Source: Elusimicrobiota bacterium
GTDB lineage: Bacteria; Elusimicrobiota; Elusimicrobia; Elusimicrobiales; UBA9959
Length of the DNA: 5,367 nucleotides
Reading direction: 5' to 3'
Assembly (NCBI GenBank): GCA_022703115.1
Contig: JAKLEK010000113.1
Span: forward strand, 1 to 5,367
The notes beneath the pieces are model-generated. The model was not told where the DNA came from and ran no database searches. It was given only the letters and a program-made list of their open reading frames with translations. How positions within the stretch are numbered: position 1 is the first letter of the stretch; each line of letters opens with the position of its first letter. Below, piece after piece: positions 5,317 to 5,367 of the stretch. The position numbers were made by a program, and so were the translations under genes.

Positions 5317-5367
5317 TGTATCGGAGCATCTCTCTACGGGACGGATATTACCCGATCACGCCGCCGG
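5316..5367 (+). CDS. Start of a further protein gene, truncated by window end
   Basis: An ATG at 5316-5318 overlaps the stop codon of the pseudouridine synthase gene (TAATG), with a good Shine-Dalgarno GGAG at 5305-5308, 7 bases upstream. The 17 visible residues read MYRSISLRDGYYPITPP and the frame remains open to the window end. The overlap and ribosome site support a co-transcribed, translationally coupled gene. Too little is visible to assign a family. Confidence 0.6.
   Translation, partial: MYRSISLRDGYYPITPP

Overview
This is a GC-rich bacterial window in which most bases are coding. It holds six complete protein genes, two partial genes at the edges, and one conspicuous non-coding interval. 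Composition and gene content suggest a Gram-negative, environmental-type bacterium with a peptidoglycan wall. A lineage such as Elusimicrobiota is a guess from gene style only; nothing here is taxonomically decisive.

Layout. Positions 1-819 (+) carry the C-terminal part of a multi-pass membrane glycosyltransferase of the GT39/ArnT/RgtA-like superfamily. Facing it on the minus strand is a tightly coupled pair, 2399-1635 then 1633-839. The first gene is a membrane-anchored L,D-transpeptidase with a canonical YkuD motif. The second is a divergent paralogue that keeps the catalytic His and Cys at the same spacing but has a changed motif (PHVC instead of SHGC). A 208-base divergent promoter region separates this pair from a plus-strand pair: a stand-alone CheY-like receiver (2608-2961) and a CheC-family phosphatase (2967-3584). 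They probably form a small phospho-signalling module. Only the second of CheC's two active-site helices looks intact.

After cheC comes a 249-base non-coding interval, the most interesting part of the window. It starts with a good extended -10 promoter (TATAAT at 3630-3635) and would give a leader of about 190 bases before a secreted protein of unknown function (3834-4427). The leader contains several inverted repeats whose pairings exclude one another. The last repeat arm lies in the spacer between the Shine-Dalgarno sequence and the start codon. This is the arrangement expected of a cis-acting RNA switch or autoregulatory leader. I cannot match it to any riboswitch family I know.

The secreted-protein gene is followed after 16 bases by an RluA-family pseudouridine synthase (4444-5316). 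The first codons of one more gene overlap its stop (TAATG, 5316 onward). These three may be co-transcribed. No mobile elements, CRISPR arrays, tRNA or rRNA genes were seen.
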